Shown: one piece after another, positions 41,711-52,332 of the stretch | How the letters are laid out: each line of letters starts with the position of its first letter | Numbering within the stretch: position 1 is the first letter of the stretch | From: Macrosoma leucophasiata | Lineage: Eukaryota; Arthropoda; Insecta; Lepidoptera; Hedylidae | Assembly (NCBI GenBank): GCA_036365455.1 | Contig: JAWQUS010000025.1 | Coordinates: forward strand, 21,550,001-21,614,000 | Reading direction: 5' to 3' | Length of the DNA stretch: 64,000 nt | The notes under the pieces: generated by a model | What the model was told of the DNA's origin: nothing | Seen by the model: only the letters and a program-made list of their open reading frames with translations | Database searches by the model: none | Translations under genes and position numbers: made by a program

Positions 41711-41803
41711 ATGGAGTAAAAATTTTTTACGGGTTCATCATTAATTCATCCAAAAGCTGTCCACTGTCGAACAAAAGCTTCCCCCGAAACAGGGAGATAT
41801 TTT

Positions 41804-42373
41804 TACTGGTGGCAGAGTATCAGTATAGGGACTCGAGGGCGTAGGCACCACCGCATTACCTAATCTATCTGCCGCCAAATGGTAGTGTTCAGCACTATCG
41901 TGTTCCGGTTAGATGGTAATGTATGGCGCAGTCATAACTAACACAGAGACGACAACTAAGGTCTCAGGGGTGGTAATCCCTTTACATGGGTGTCTATAAG
42001 CTGCAGTCATCACTAAACATCTATGTGAATTGCTTACTTGTTTGCCACCTTCGAATGAACGTAACTTCACGCCTGTAATCCCCGAAGGGGTAGGCAGAGG
42101 TAAATGCATGCATTCAAGCATACATGCAAACACCCACGATTCGCCGGTTACGTTTTCACCCATGTAACAGGTGGCGAGCCTGTTGCCATCCCCGGGCACA
42201 TTACCAAACGCCCCGGCGTTTGGTAATGTGGACTGGGAAACTTCCAGAAAATGGAAAAATCCCAATAGAACCAGAGATAAAGGATTTTAAACCGTTATAT
42301 CTGATAGCCCCCGACACGGAATTCGAACCCAGGACCTCCAGAGTAGTAGTTGCCACCTTCGATACATAAAAAT
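41804..42373 (+). mobile_element. Subfamily A2 copy split by a family B SINE
   Basis: A2 runs 41804-42054 and resumes at 42350-42373. TTGCCACCTTCGA (42042-42054) is duplicated exactly at 42350-42362. The tail after the insertion is TACATAAAAATCG. Confidence 0.93.
42055..42349 (-). mobile_element. Family B SINE, 5'-truncated, inserted in A2
   Basis: Bounded by a perfect 13-bp duplication. It lacks the first part of the tRNA-like head (ends at AGAGTAGTAG), so this copy lost its A box on insertion. Confidence 0.93.
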
Positions 42374-42665
42374 CGTAAACGAATCGTATATATGTTATGT
42401 AACATCACCCCTTCGGCGAGAAAGAGTTGTGAAGTATTTACATTATTTATAACTTTCTTTTAAACTCCTCAGGGACTGATCTGACCTCACATTACTATTC
42501 AACTGTAGACCTTAACAGAAACGTTGTTATATCGGTTTTCTAAACGAGCTGACGTCAGTCGAAATAAAACCAGACGATTCAATTTCAGTTCTGAATTTTT
42601 TACATGGGTTAAAGTATTCATTTGTTTTTAAGCTTTAGTAATACAGTACGAGTATTTACCAGCAC

Positions 42666-42897
42666 ATTTTTTTATGTCATGTGAGTGGCAAACAAGCATG
42701 CAGTTCACATTGATGTTAATTGATGACTGCAGCCTATAGACACCCACACAAAGACCAAGGTCAAAATGCTGATGCGCTACCACTCCTGAGGCCTGAGGTG
42801 TTATGCCTCCGTGCCGGAAATTACAGGGCCGTACATTACCACCTGACCGGAACACGATAGTGCTGAACACTATCACTTAGCGGCAAGTATATTAGGT
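42666..42897 (-). mobile_element. Family A retroposon, head-truncated
   Basis: Ends at GCAAGTATATTAGGTAA. Confidence 0.86.
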
Positions 42898-42946
42898 AAA
42901 ACATACATTCATAATCATGGTGGCAAACACGTATACAGTTCTTTTA

Positions 42947-43025
42947 CTGATAGTTGAGTTCTTCTGAATTACCTAATCTATATGCCGCCAAATGGTAATG
43001 CTCAGCACTGTCGTGTTCCGGTTAG
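42947..43025 (+). mobile_element. Subfamily A2 head fragment
   Basis: ACCTAATCTATATGCCGCCA and GCACTGTCGTGTTCCGGTTA. Confidence 0.68.
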
Positions 43026-43030
43026 TAGAT

Positions 43031-43232
43031 TTATCTTATATATCAAATTCTCGTGTCACAATGTTTGTCTTCGTACTCCTCCGAAACGGCTTTACCGATT
43101 TTACCAAATTTTGCATGCATATTCAGTAGGTCTGAGAATCGGCTAACATCTCAACATAACATCATTTTTCATAACATTTTTGGACTTTTTTTTTTATTTT
43201 CTAGGGCGATACGAAGTTTGCCGGGACAGCAT
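43031..43232 (-). mobile_element. Family I repeat
   Basis: Near-identical to 5153-5346 apart from a short duplication (CTCAACATAACATC). Confidence 0.75.
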
Positions 43233-43244
43233 GTATAATATAAT

Positions 43245-43322
43245 ACTAGCTGTGCCCGCGACTTCATCCGCGTGAGAATTTATGATTGTTTAGTATCTAC
43301 CCGTACTAAGTCGTGTCGTAAG
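43245..43322 (+). mobile_element. Family I palindromic head only
   Basis: The head CTAGCTGTGCCCGCGACTTC with a loop and partial inverted head (CGTACTAAGTCGTGTCGTAA). No body follows. Confidence 0.65.
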
Positions 43323-43334
43323 TAGAGTAAAGTG

Positions 43335-43477
43335 GCACGCCTGTAATCCCCGAAGGGGTAAGCAGAGATATACATGCATTCAAGTATACATGCAAACACA
43401 CACGATTCGCCGGTTACGTTTTGGCCCATGTAATAGGTGGCGAGCCTGTTGACATCTCCGGGTACATTACCAAACTT
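43335..43477 (-). mobile_element. Family B SINE 3' half
   Basis: Body and 3' end, without the tRNA-like head. Confidence 0.85.
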
Positions 43478-43943
43478 GCATGAATACATGTTTATTAATA
43501 TTTACTATCAATCTAAACAGCATACTTGTTTGCTATTGAAGACTGAAAGAAAATTATGACAAACTGCTATATAAAAAAACAGAATTGCAGTCACATTGTA
43601 GCAAAAACATAAGCAAACAAAGACGAAACCACAGTGTGAAGAACGTACTCGTCCTAACTATCTACAAGACTTTGTTTATTTTTAATTTTTTATGAAACTT
43701 TATTTCGCATAACATATTGTAACCAGCGTCCAATAACTTCAGCAAATTAAAATATTTTAATTAAATGTTATTACGATCTGTAATAGCAGTAATAAATTGA
43801 ATAATTTACATAATAATGTATGAAAATTTCGGTTATGATAGGGTTTCTGTTTACGATGCCAACAAATGGAAAATATTGCGTCATTTCATTGTCTTTGGGA
43901 GATTGCCATCGTAATTTATATCAACTTTTTTATTAACCGCTGT
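43478..43943. other. Unassigned spacer
   Basis: No feature recognised. Confidence 0.3.
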
Positions 43944-43951
43944 ATTACGAA

Positions 43952-44482
43952 AAGGCGGCCAACCGTCCCGGATTCTGCGGGACCGTCCCGTCATGCTGGA
44001 TGTAACGCTTTGCAAGAATGAATAATATAGTCCCGCAAAACGTTGGATGCGTTCCGCATTCCCCGCATTTGATGCATTGACGTACCATGCCAATTTTTTT
44101 TTCAAGTTCTACATAACCGCACAGTCGCACACATACATAAAATATTCACTACACTACACTCATACACGCAGTGTGAGTGTAGTGTAGTGTATATTTTACG
44201 TAACAAACAACAGTTGTGTGAATTCAATTGAAAACTGTTATGAAAAAACGTGTGTGTGTATGTGATCGCTTTGATTCATTTTGCATTCTTGTAAATAAGT
44301 GTCACTCTAGTGATAAATACTATTAAAAATAAATGACTTCAGTACCTATCTAAGTTTTGTGTTTTGATGTAATTTTGGTACGTATACTGACAAATCTTCA
44401 TACTTCGCATTCACCATAGGTGGGTACACTATCTATCCACAAAAAGTCCCGCATGCTATTTTCAGAGAGTTGGCCGCCTTAC
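43952..44482. mobile_element. Non-autonomous DNA transposon with 8-bp target duplication
   Basis: 531 bp. Ends AAGGCGGCCAAC (left) and GTTGGCCGCCTTAC (right), with GCGGGAC and GTCCCGC echoed just inside. ATTACGAA at 43944-43951 is repeated at 44483-44490, an 8-bp duplication as in hAT or P-type elements. A strong hairpin lies at 44139-44198 (CACTACACTACACTCA with TGAGTGTAGTGTAGTG). Short frames inside have no recognised transposase motif. Confidence 0.75.
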
Positions 44483-44615
44483 ATTACGAATAACGGACTG
44501 GACATAATTTAAAATACATGTCCTAGTACGAGTCGTAGTCAACCTCGCACATCTAGGGGTTCCGTATACAATAAAAGGATTCAACATTGCGCTAACGAAA
44601 AAATAAAATTATTAT

Positions 44616-45152
44616 ACAACCAGATGACTCAGCGAACTTTTCAATCCCATACAACTAAACCGTGTCAAAGATTTGACAGGTACAAACAGAAAAAAGAAAC
44701 TGTTGTTTTTACTATTTTTTTTACAATGTCTTCATATTTTCACACTTTAAACCTTTCCCAGATTTCCGCAAAAATAAAAAAAAAAAACGTATCGTCACGC
44801 CTATAATCTCCAAAGGGGTAGGCAGAGGTAAATGCATGCATTCAAGCATACATTTGGCCCATGTGACAGGTGGTGAACCTGTTGCCATCTCCGGGCACAT
44901 TACCAAACTCCGAGGTACTAGGAAACTTCCAGAAAATTGAAAAATCCCAATAGAACCAGAGTTACAGGATTTTAAACCGTTATCTCTGATAGTCCCCGAC
45001 CTGGGAATCGAACCCAGGACCCCCAGCGTAGTAGTAGTGGCCTGCTACCACTACGCTACTGAGGCAGAGAAAGTATTTTAAACCAAAATTAGCTAAATCG
45101 GTCCAGCCGTTCTCGAGTTTCAGCGAGACTAAAGAACAGCATTTTTTTTTTA
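44616..45152 (+). mobile_element. Family I repeat split by a family B SINE
   Basis: The I sequence runs to about 44788 and resumes at about 45069 (AAACCAAAATTAGCTAAATC), in register with 11452-11709. Confidence 0.8.
44789..45066 (-). mobile_element. Family B SINE inside family I
   Basis: Complete tRNA-like head at the right. About 30 bp is missing near CATACATTTGGCCC. Target duplication not clear. Confidence 0.88.
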
Positions 45153-45334
45153 ATTACACATTTATGTTTAGGGTCTAGGTCCAATCACATCATACAATAC
45201 ACCACATATGATTACATACACAACACCACATGTGTAAAATGTATGTGTATACCGATCACTTTCATTTCGAATGCGTACGTCTCGCTCCCCAATATCGTCT
45301 AAAAACTATATCTAGAATTCGGGTCTGACGAATA

Positions 45335-45558
45335 ATAATCGGATGTTTTCAAACCGCCCATAAGGCCTCCGACAAGGTTTAACGACTGCTATCCATCGAT
45401 AGCAACCGGGACCGACGGCTTAACGTGCCCTCCGAAGCACAGAAACGCGCATTTAATTTGCCACTAGCGGTCACACATCACACTACCGACCGCGCCCGTA
45501 GTGCTCAACCAAGTAGATCGCTTACGATCTACACCAGCCGCTGGGCCATGCGTGCTTC
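45335..45558 (-). mobile_element. Short-form 5S-derived SINE (family E) with perfect target duplication
   Basis: Only the 5' two-thirds is present. After TTTGAAAACATCCGA the minus strand goes straight into TTATTATT. GGTCTGACGAATA flanks it at 45322-45334 and 45559-45571 (13 bp, perfect). It therefore transposed in this short form and is not a decayed full copy. Confidence 0.88.
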
Positions 45559-45571
45559 GGTCTGACGAATA

Positions 45572-45907
45572 CCTGCAGATATTTTTCAGGTACACGTACC
45601 TTGATAGAGCAGAATCGTGAAGGTATTTTTAACTGTAAAATTTCGAACTCACTTTCTATCAGGCCCTCAGTTCTACTTTTGATCTTCCAAAGAAAAACTT
45701 TTGAAGCATTCCGACTCGTTCTAAAGAATAATACTGTTACTACATTAAGCCTCAGGGGAAATAGCTATGAGGTTTCCGTACCTAAAGCCTTAATACTAAA
45801 ACCAACCGGGCTTCTCGTCTCACAGCTGAATCTTGAACCTCAAGAGATAAGATTCTATATTTTAAAAAATATAGTGGGTATAATAATACCACAGTCTTAG
45901 AACGTAT
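45572..45907. other. Unassigned, with a 99-codon open frame
   Basis: 45601-45900 (+) is open but has no recognised domain, and the flanks are repeats. Probably chance. Confidence 0.3.
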
Positions 45908-46203
45908 TTTTTATGTTATGGAAGTGGCAAACAAGCATGCAGTTCACATTGATGTTAAGTGATGACTGCAGCTTATAGACACTTACACAATTACACAAAG
46001 ACCAAGGTCAAAATGCAGATGCGTTATGCGTTGCACTCCTGAGGTAAAGGTGTTATGCCTCTGTGCCGGAAATTACAACGCCATACATTACCAGATGACC
46101 GGAACACGATAGTGCAGAACACTACCATTTAGCGGCAATTAAATTAGGTAATGCGGTGGTGCCGACGCCCGTAAGCTCAGTCACTGAAACTCTATTACCA
46201 GTA
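45908..46203 (-). mobile_element. Family A retroposon, full length
   Basis: Diverged head (CTCAGTCACTGAAACTCTAT). Complete tail. Confidence 0.88.
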
Positions 46204-46823
46204 AAAACGTATATGACTTTCTTATACTGTGGTAATGCACGATATTAATGAAATAGCTAACATAGCATAGCAGCAAGTAGATTAGTTAAAATATTGCGAA
46301 ATCCTTCATCTTCAAATCTAGTCGCTCTTGTCTTGTTTTTTTTTTTTTCAAATATCTTCGTGTCCATTAATGACATACGTTACACGGTTGCGAGCACCAT
46401 TCATGACCATCCAATTTATCAAATAATTATTATAAAATTAAACATACGTCATCAAATTACGCAAAACACCGTAACCCTTTCACCTTTTGCAAGACCGAGT
46501 TGACAATATTAGCATGATAAATGGCTGTCGACCTATGTACACTAGGCAGATACCAAAATATCAGCATGCGTAGGCATTAAAGACTTAGAGCCCACGGCTA
46601 CTAGACCTATGTAATAAGATCAAAGCTGATTTACTGACTAGCCGATATTAATTTTTAAAAAGTAGGTACAGATATTTCGGATCTTGATATATCTTGAATT
46701 GCGTTAACCTTTAGTATCACAATTGGCAGGTATTTAAGTTTTGCAGGACATCAAGATTGTTGGCAAATGTGATAAATTTTCATGCATAAAATTTCGACTC
46801 GAATGAAGCCCACTTAAAACGAA
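46204..46823. other. Unassigned stretch
   Basis: No gene or repeat recognised. Confidence 0.3.
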
Positions 46824-46846
46824 TGCTTCAAATCATCATCATCATT

Positions 46847-47737
46847 TCAGCCGAAAGACGTCCACTGCTGAACAAAGGCCTCCCCCAAAGAATGCCACAA
46901 CGAACGGTCCTGGGCCGCCCTCATCCAACGATTGCCCGCGACCTTCACCAGGTCCTCGGTCCACCTCGTGGGGGGCCTGCCTACGCTTCGTCTTCCGGTA
47001 CGCGGTCGCCACTCCAGAACTCTTCTGTCCCAACGGCCGTCAGTTCTGCGAGCTATGTGCCCTGCCCACTTCCACTTCAGTTTCGCTATTCGGTGGGCTA
47101 TGTCGGTTACTTTGGTTCTCATGCGGATCTCCTCGTTTCTGATTCGATCTCGCAGAAAAACTCCGAGCATAGCCCTCTCCATTGCTCTCTGAGTGACCTT
47201 GAGCCTTCTTATGAGGCCCATAGTGAGCGACCACGTTTCGGTTCCGTATGTCATCACTGGCAACATACATTGGTCAAGGACCTTCTTCTTCAGACACTGC
47301 GGTAAATTAGACGAGAAGATATAACGCAGCTTCCCGAATGCTGCCCATCCGAGTTGGATTCGGCGATTGACCTCTTTCTCGAAGTTGGACCTACCTAACT
47401 GGACCGCTTGTCCCAGGTATACATAATCGTGAACAACTTCGAATGTAGTACCCTCGACCATAACAGGAGTGGGCGTAACGAGGAAATTCGACATGATCTT
47501 CGTCTTGTCCATGTTCATTTTAAGGCCCACTCGTTGGGAGGCCCTACTGAGGCCATTGAGCATTGTGCCAAGGTCTTCCAGGGTCTCAGCTATGACTACG
47601 ATATCATCCGCAAATCGGAGGTGGGAGATGTACTCGCCGTTAATGTTGATGCCGAGTCCGTTCCAGTCCACAAGCTTGAAGACACCTTCCAATGCAGCGG
47701 TGAACAGTTGCGGAGATATGACATCTCCCTGTCTCAC
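46847..47737 (-). pseudogene. RTE reverse transcriptase C-terminal two-thirds, intact end
   Basis: 296 codons with RQGDVISPQLF, LRFADDIVV (catalytic), YLGQ and SNFEKEVNRRIQLGWAAFGK. The complete basic C-terminus has VGRPPTRWTEDLVKVAGNRW and ends FVQQWTSFG before a stop. It is the best reference for repairing the reading of copy 1. The upstream coding region is in other frames. Confidence 0.94.
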
Positions 47738-48420
47738 ACCTCGCTGTAGTTGGATAGGTTTCGAGCTCTGGTCCTGAAGGCGACATGGTGGCGTTTTCGT
47801 ACAAGCTCCTTAGCACCTCGATGTATCGGTAGTCGACTTGGCACCTCTGGAGTGACTGTAGCACAGCCCAAATCTCGACCGAATCGAAGGCTTTCTCTTA
47901 GTCCACAAACGCTAGACAAAGGGCCTGGTTATACTCTTCTGTCTTCTGTATAACCTGCCGCAGAGCGTGTATGTGGTCTATTGTACTAAAACCTTTACGG
48001 AACCCGGCTTGTTCGGGAGGCTGGAAGTCGTCGAGTCTGCGAGATAGACGGTTCGTAATCACTCTCGAAAACAGCGTATAGACGGCTTAGAAGTGCGATA
48101 GGCCTATAGTTCTTAAGGGTATTGTCACCTTTTTTGAAGAACAGTACCACCACACTTCTGTGCCACGCCTGTGGCGTTTTGATCTCGGATATGACGGAAT
48201 TAAACATCAACTGAAGAGCTTTTAATACTGGCCTTCCGCCCGCTTTCAGGAGTTCAGCAGTGATTCCGTCATCACCCGGCGCCCTGTTGTTTTTGAGCTG
48301 TTTGAGAGCCGTACTAATCTCGTCTAGACTGACGTCCGGGATATCTTCGGTGTAGTGTCGGGTCAGGCCGGCTCTAGGATCTGCCGCCGGACTGTTAACA
48401 GGTGGTCGCACTGTCGTGTA
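47738..48420 (-). pseudogene. RTE reverse transcriptase N-terminal part, frameshifted
   Basis: RLTRHYTEDIPDVSLDEI-like start, LKQLKNNRAPGDDGITAELL, VVLFFKKGDNTLKNYRPIALL, then after a frame change the LEQSLQRC/RYIEVL region. At least two frameshifts separate it from the catalytic frame. Confidence 0.88.
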
Positions 48421-48426
48421 TAACTT

Positions 48427-48723
48427 TTTTTTTTTTTTTTTTTTTATGTAATGGAAGTGGCAAACAGGCATGCAGTTTACATTGATGTTAAGTGATGACT
48501 GCAGCCTATAGACACCCACATGAAGACCAAGGCCAAAATGCAGATGCGTTACCACCCCTGAGGCCTAAGGTGTTATGCCTCTGTGCCGGAAATTACAGGG
48601 CCGTACATTACCCCCTGACCGGAACACGATAGTGCTGAACACTACCATTTAGCGGCAAGTAAATTAGGTAATGCGGTGGTGCCTACGCCCGCGAGCTCCG
48701 TCACTGGAGCTCTACCACCAGTA
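48427..48723 (-). mobile_element. Family A retroposon inserted in RTE copy 2
   Basis: Full copy with a long T-run (A tail) at 48427-48445. The RTE sequence is continuous across it apart from a short shared AACT. It shows family A moved after this RTE insertion. Confidence 0.93.
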
Positions 48724-49402
48724 AAAACTGTCCGTAAAACCGTTCAATCTCTTCTGCAAGCTCAGGTTTCGACGATACGATTCTGTTGTCCTCTGTCTTC
48801 AGCTTAGTGAGACGGCTTTGCCCTAAAGACAGATCTTTGGCGAATACTTTAGAGCCCCTGTGCCGCTCTATGGCTGCTTTAATACTATCAGTATTAAAGT
48901 GCCGAAGAATGACTTGGAGATCTGTCTGTTGAGCCGCCTGTACACTAAAGCATCTTCAGAGGTCTTCAGAACCATACCGCGCCTCTCTTCCATGAGCTTG
49001 AGAGTTGGGCTGGAGATCTTTATGGTTTTATTCGTGGGGCGGGTCTTGAAAAACTTAGACCCCGCCGTGCGGACAGTTTCTACGAACCTGTTATTGTAAT
49101 CGTCCACATCTACGCACTCACTCAGGCATTCAAAGCGATTTTGTAACTCGAGTTGAAAGCTCTCGGGGTTTGGATTTGCGCAGGTGCTGGGCGGAGCGTA
49201 TACTTCATTAGTCGGGATCTTTTGATCTTGACCTTTATATTCAGTGTGCCTCTTACCAATCGGTGATCACTACCGGTTTTTACCGAATTGATCACAGAGA
49301 CATCACTGAATATATGCCGCCTCGTGGACATAATGAAGTCTATATCATTTTTAGTCGCACCATCAGGACTGATCCAGGTCCACTTCCGGCACTCCCGCTT
49401 CT
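48724..49402 (-). pseudogene. RTE endonuclease end and linker
   Basis: GSDHRLVRGTLNIKVKIKRS carries the terminal catalytic His motif (SDH). The following linker matches copy 1 with frameshifts. Confidence 0.87.
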
Positions 49403-49475
49403 TGCTTCAAATGTTTTACCGTTATTTATTTTAACACCAAAATACTACGTAGTCCTTAAATCATAAAAACCCTTT

Positions 49476-49620
49476 TAAAAAAACGGAAAGAAAAAATTGA
49501 CTTTGGGCAGAAAACGAACTTGCGACCTCAGGATAACCAGTCCAGCCCATTTTTCTTTCCGTTATTTCTTTAATTTCTAAAGTTCACTCGCATGTGTTAT
49601 TGCGAAAAATAAATATTACA
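49476..49620 (-). mobile_element. Family D foldback remnant
   Basis: AACGGAAAGAAAAAATTGAC...CATTTTTCTTTCCGTT inverted ends around a truncated cloverleaf. CACTCGCATGTGTTATTGCG matches the palindromic family D segment at 18.5 kb. Confidence 0.68.
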
Positions 49621-49721
49621 AATCCCTTTTTATGATAATTCAATCAAAGATCTACTCTGAAGCATTTTGTGTGATACATGAAATCCGAGCACATTATTCA
49701 ACTTTTCTAAATAAAACATTA

Positions 49722-49843
49722 AATACGTTTTAGCTTCAGAATGCTTCGTCTTTGTCAGTTGTATTGTCAAATGTGCAGGATAGAAAAAGACAAAGAAGAG
49801 ATTAGCAACACTTTAGCTGAAATACGTTTATGAATAGGGGGGT
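49722..49843. mobile_element. MITE family O, partial copy
   Basis: Reverse-orientation relative of 37865-38012 (GACAAAGAAGAGATTAGCAA, TACGTTTATGAATAGGGGGG) with one terminal repeat missing. Confidence 0.8.
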
Positions 49844-50397
49844 AAGTCTTTAAAATAAGGCATGGTCTGTATCTGTTAACTGCTGCATTCATTTAAATAC
49901 CTATTACAAACAGTCAATTTGATTAACTTTCGATACTATACCGTAGGTCTGCCGATCGTGAGCTCCTTGTCTATAGCCGTATGTGCGGTTACATTATCGA
50001 AATTAAGCTCGCTTGGAATGGATCGAGGGGAACTGGGTTTTGGGAAGGCTATTTCAAAGGTGGATTTTAGATAGTAGTTTCAGAATTACGATGCATAACA
50101 TGGAAGGAATTCAAGTATAAAATCGTACATGTAAGAAACTCGTCATTAAAATGGAATCTAAAAAATAAAAATGGTAAATAAAATGGAATCCGATGAGGCA
50201 TGAAGAAATAAATGAGTGTATTTGCTATTAGTATTAAAATGTAAAATAAACCACTTTACAGGCTTTCCATTTGTTAACTATTAGTATTATTTCAATAATT
50301 ATTTTTGAAGTGAATATGAAACTAAATATTCTGTTTATATTTCAAGCGTCTACCTGTTACCGTTATCGATATCGATTAAATAATCACGCTTATTCTA
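49844..50397. other. Unassigned stretch
   Basis: No feature recognised. Confidence 0.3.
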
Positions 50398-50617
50398 TGC
50401 CGCTAAATGGTAGTGCTCAGCACTATCGTGTTACATTCAGGTGGTAATGTACGGTCCTGTAATTTCCGGCATAGAGGCATAACGCTTTATGCCTAAGGAG
50501 TGGTAGCGCATCTGCATTTTGGCCTTGGGCTTTGTGTAAGTGTCTATAGGCTGCAGTCATCACTTAACATCAATGTGAACTGCATGCTTGTTTGCCACTT
50601 TCATTACATAAAAAAGA
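50398..50617 (+). mobile_element. Family A retroposon, head-truncated
   Basis: From TGCCGCTAAATGGTAGTGCT to CATTACATAAAAAAG. Confidence 0.87.
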
Positions 50618-50824
50618 CCATAGAAACCCAAGAAATTCAACTTTTATTTTATGTCCAAAGAACTGCCAATGGCAAATTTGAAATACCCGCTTCGGCGCAA
50701 GTCGCAATAAAGACGTCTGTAGCCGTAACAAAAGTGTCTATACGTGCAATATTCAAATCTCGAAAAGAAACAAGAATACGACACACAACGTAAGGGAACT
50801 TTCTTAAATTGATATAGCTGAAAC

Positions 50825-51137
50825 CATAGAGCCACTCGGGCCACCAATCGCGGCGGCGGACCGGAGGGGAGTAGCCATAGCGTTTATTACCGATGCAAAA
50901 TAGTATGTAGTTTTTGCGGGGGGAAATCTTTGTGACACACACACACTACAATAATCGTCTATTACTACGAAACTCACACCTTGACTTTAACAAAATACAT
51001 TGATAATTTCACGCATACCTTTAAACATTTATGCGACAGGCATAGGCTCATTTGGGCTTGTACTTTGACAAAGGGGAAAGGCTGCATTTGGCTACTCCCC
51101 TCCGGTCCGCCTCGGACGGGGGCCCGTGTTGCTCTAT
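50825..51137 (+). mobile_element. MITE-like element, family K, copy 2, with target duplication
   Basis: 313 bp. Termini ATAGAGCC and GGTTGCTCTAT-like, with GGACCGGAGGGGAGTAGCCA facing GGCTACTCCCCTCCGGTCCG (near-perfect inverted repeats). AGCTGAAAC occurs immediately left (50816-50824) and right (51138-51146), a 9-bp duplication with one unpaired base on the left. No transposase. Confidence 0.85.
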
Positions 51138-51273
51138 AGCTGAAACATTCGAAAGTTATATTGCCTCCATAACCGAGGGATGAACTGAACCTCGTCACTG
51201 GTGAATGGCGATTGTCAAACTTTTTCATTGATTTATATATCATAGCAATGCAATGTCACTTCACATTTTTCAA

Positions 51274-51275
<2 letters not shown>

Positions 51276-51300
<25 letters not shown>
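51276..51300. repeat. (AT)n microsatellite
   Basis: About 25 bp of AT repeats at the end of a family I element. Confidence 0.95.
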
Positions 51301-51306
<6 letters not shown>

Positions 51307-51713
51307 CAATTGCTGTTCGTTAGTCTCACTAAAACTCGAGGATGACTGGACCGATTTGGCCAACTTTGGTTCTGAATAATTTCTGGAAGCCTAGCCTAGG
51401 CCGCAGTCCCAAAAGGTGGGGGGATCAGGTTTCGCAGGAGCTAGAGATACCACGTAGTGCTGCATAACACCAAGCGACGGAACGAAACCGATGGAGACAG
51501 CTGGTTGACAGAATCAAAAGGAGCCACGATCCTCAGCAGTGAGGGGAACGACTAAAGAGAGGGAAGGTTTAAAAGGTAAGAAAATATAAATAAATTGAAG
51601 GAAAATTGTAAAAACCACTATTTCTATTTTCCATACAAATAGTCCGTATCTATCAAACCTTTGACACATTATTTAATTCTGAGGCAATACGAAGTTTGCC
51701 GGGTCAGCTAGTA
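51301..51713 (-). mobile_element. Family I repeat with internal LINE fragment
   Basis: Ends AATACGAAGTTTGCCGGGTC then AGCTAGT. The register against 11452-11709 is broken at about 51392-51555. Confidence 0.8.
51392..51555 (+). mobile_element. LINE ORF2 C-terminal fragment
   Basis: Translates as SPKRWGDQVSQELEIPRSAA, stop, HQATERNRWRQLVDRIKRSH, like other LINE tails of the form GRP..RW.D.....W.RAA..R..W. Target duplication not clear. Confidence 0.7.
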
Positions 51714-52046
51714 GGATATACTTAATTTTTTGGAGTTTTGTCGATTTCCGTAGGAAGCTATCCTTTGATTCCAACTTGGTGACAGTGGGACCATCTCAAA
51801 AATATACCGATTTTTTTAATCGGTTCTCTATTGACAGTGATAATTTTAGAAAAATAAAGATAAAACCTCCTCCTTTTTTAAGACGATCAAAAAAAATAAA
51901 CTTTATAGAACCAGGAAAATACAACAAATTCGATCCCTACTTTGGTTTCTTCCCTTACAGTGGCTGCCATACGCGAAATTCAAATACCCGTTCTTTAGTC
52001 AAATAACCTCTGCCTACGCCAACGGCATAGGTATATAGAATTGTTT
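51714..52046. other. Unassigned spacer
   Basis: The short open frame at 51776-52006 has no recognised domain. Confidence 0.3.
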
Positions 52047-52332
52047 TTACTGGTGGTAGAGCTCCGGTGACGGAGCTGCTTGCGGGCATAGGCACCACCG
52101 CATTACATAATATACTTGCCGCTAAATGGTAGTGTTCAGCACTATCGTGTTCCGGTCAGATGGTAATGTACGGCCCTGTAATTTCCGGCACAGAGGCATA
52201 ACACCTTAGGCCTCAGGAGTGGTAACGCAACTGCATTTCGACCTTGGTCTTTGTGTAAGTGTCTATAGGCTGCAGTCATCATTTAACATCAATGTGAACT
52301 GCAAGCTTGTTTGTCACTACCATCAAAAAAAA
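52047..52332 (+). mobile_element. Family A retroposon, full length
   Basis: Head TACTGGTGGTAGAGCTCCGG, tail ACCATCAAAAAAAAAAG. Confidence 0.9.

Larger units (their letters stand above)
46834..49402 (-). mobile_element. RTE-clade LINE copy 2, 5'-truncated
   Basis: Flanked by the perfect 10-bp duplication TGCTTCAAAT (46824-46833, 49403-49412). It contains the end of the endonuclease, linker and reverse transcriptase, plus the (ATG)n tail. A family A copy (48427-48723) interrupts it. About 2.27 kb of RTE sequence remains, and the 5' half of the endonuclease is missing. Confidence 0.95.

Noticed and set aside
45601..45900. Host gene of 99 codons
   Set aside because: Open but without recognisable similarity, and boxed in by SINEs. 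Kept only as unassigned.
48424..48728. Perfect target duplication around the family A copy in RTE copy 2
   Set aside because: Only AACT is shared between flanks after accounting for the T-run. Too short to claim.
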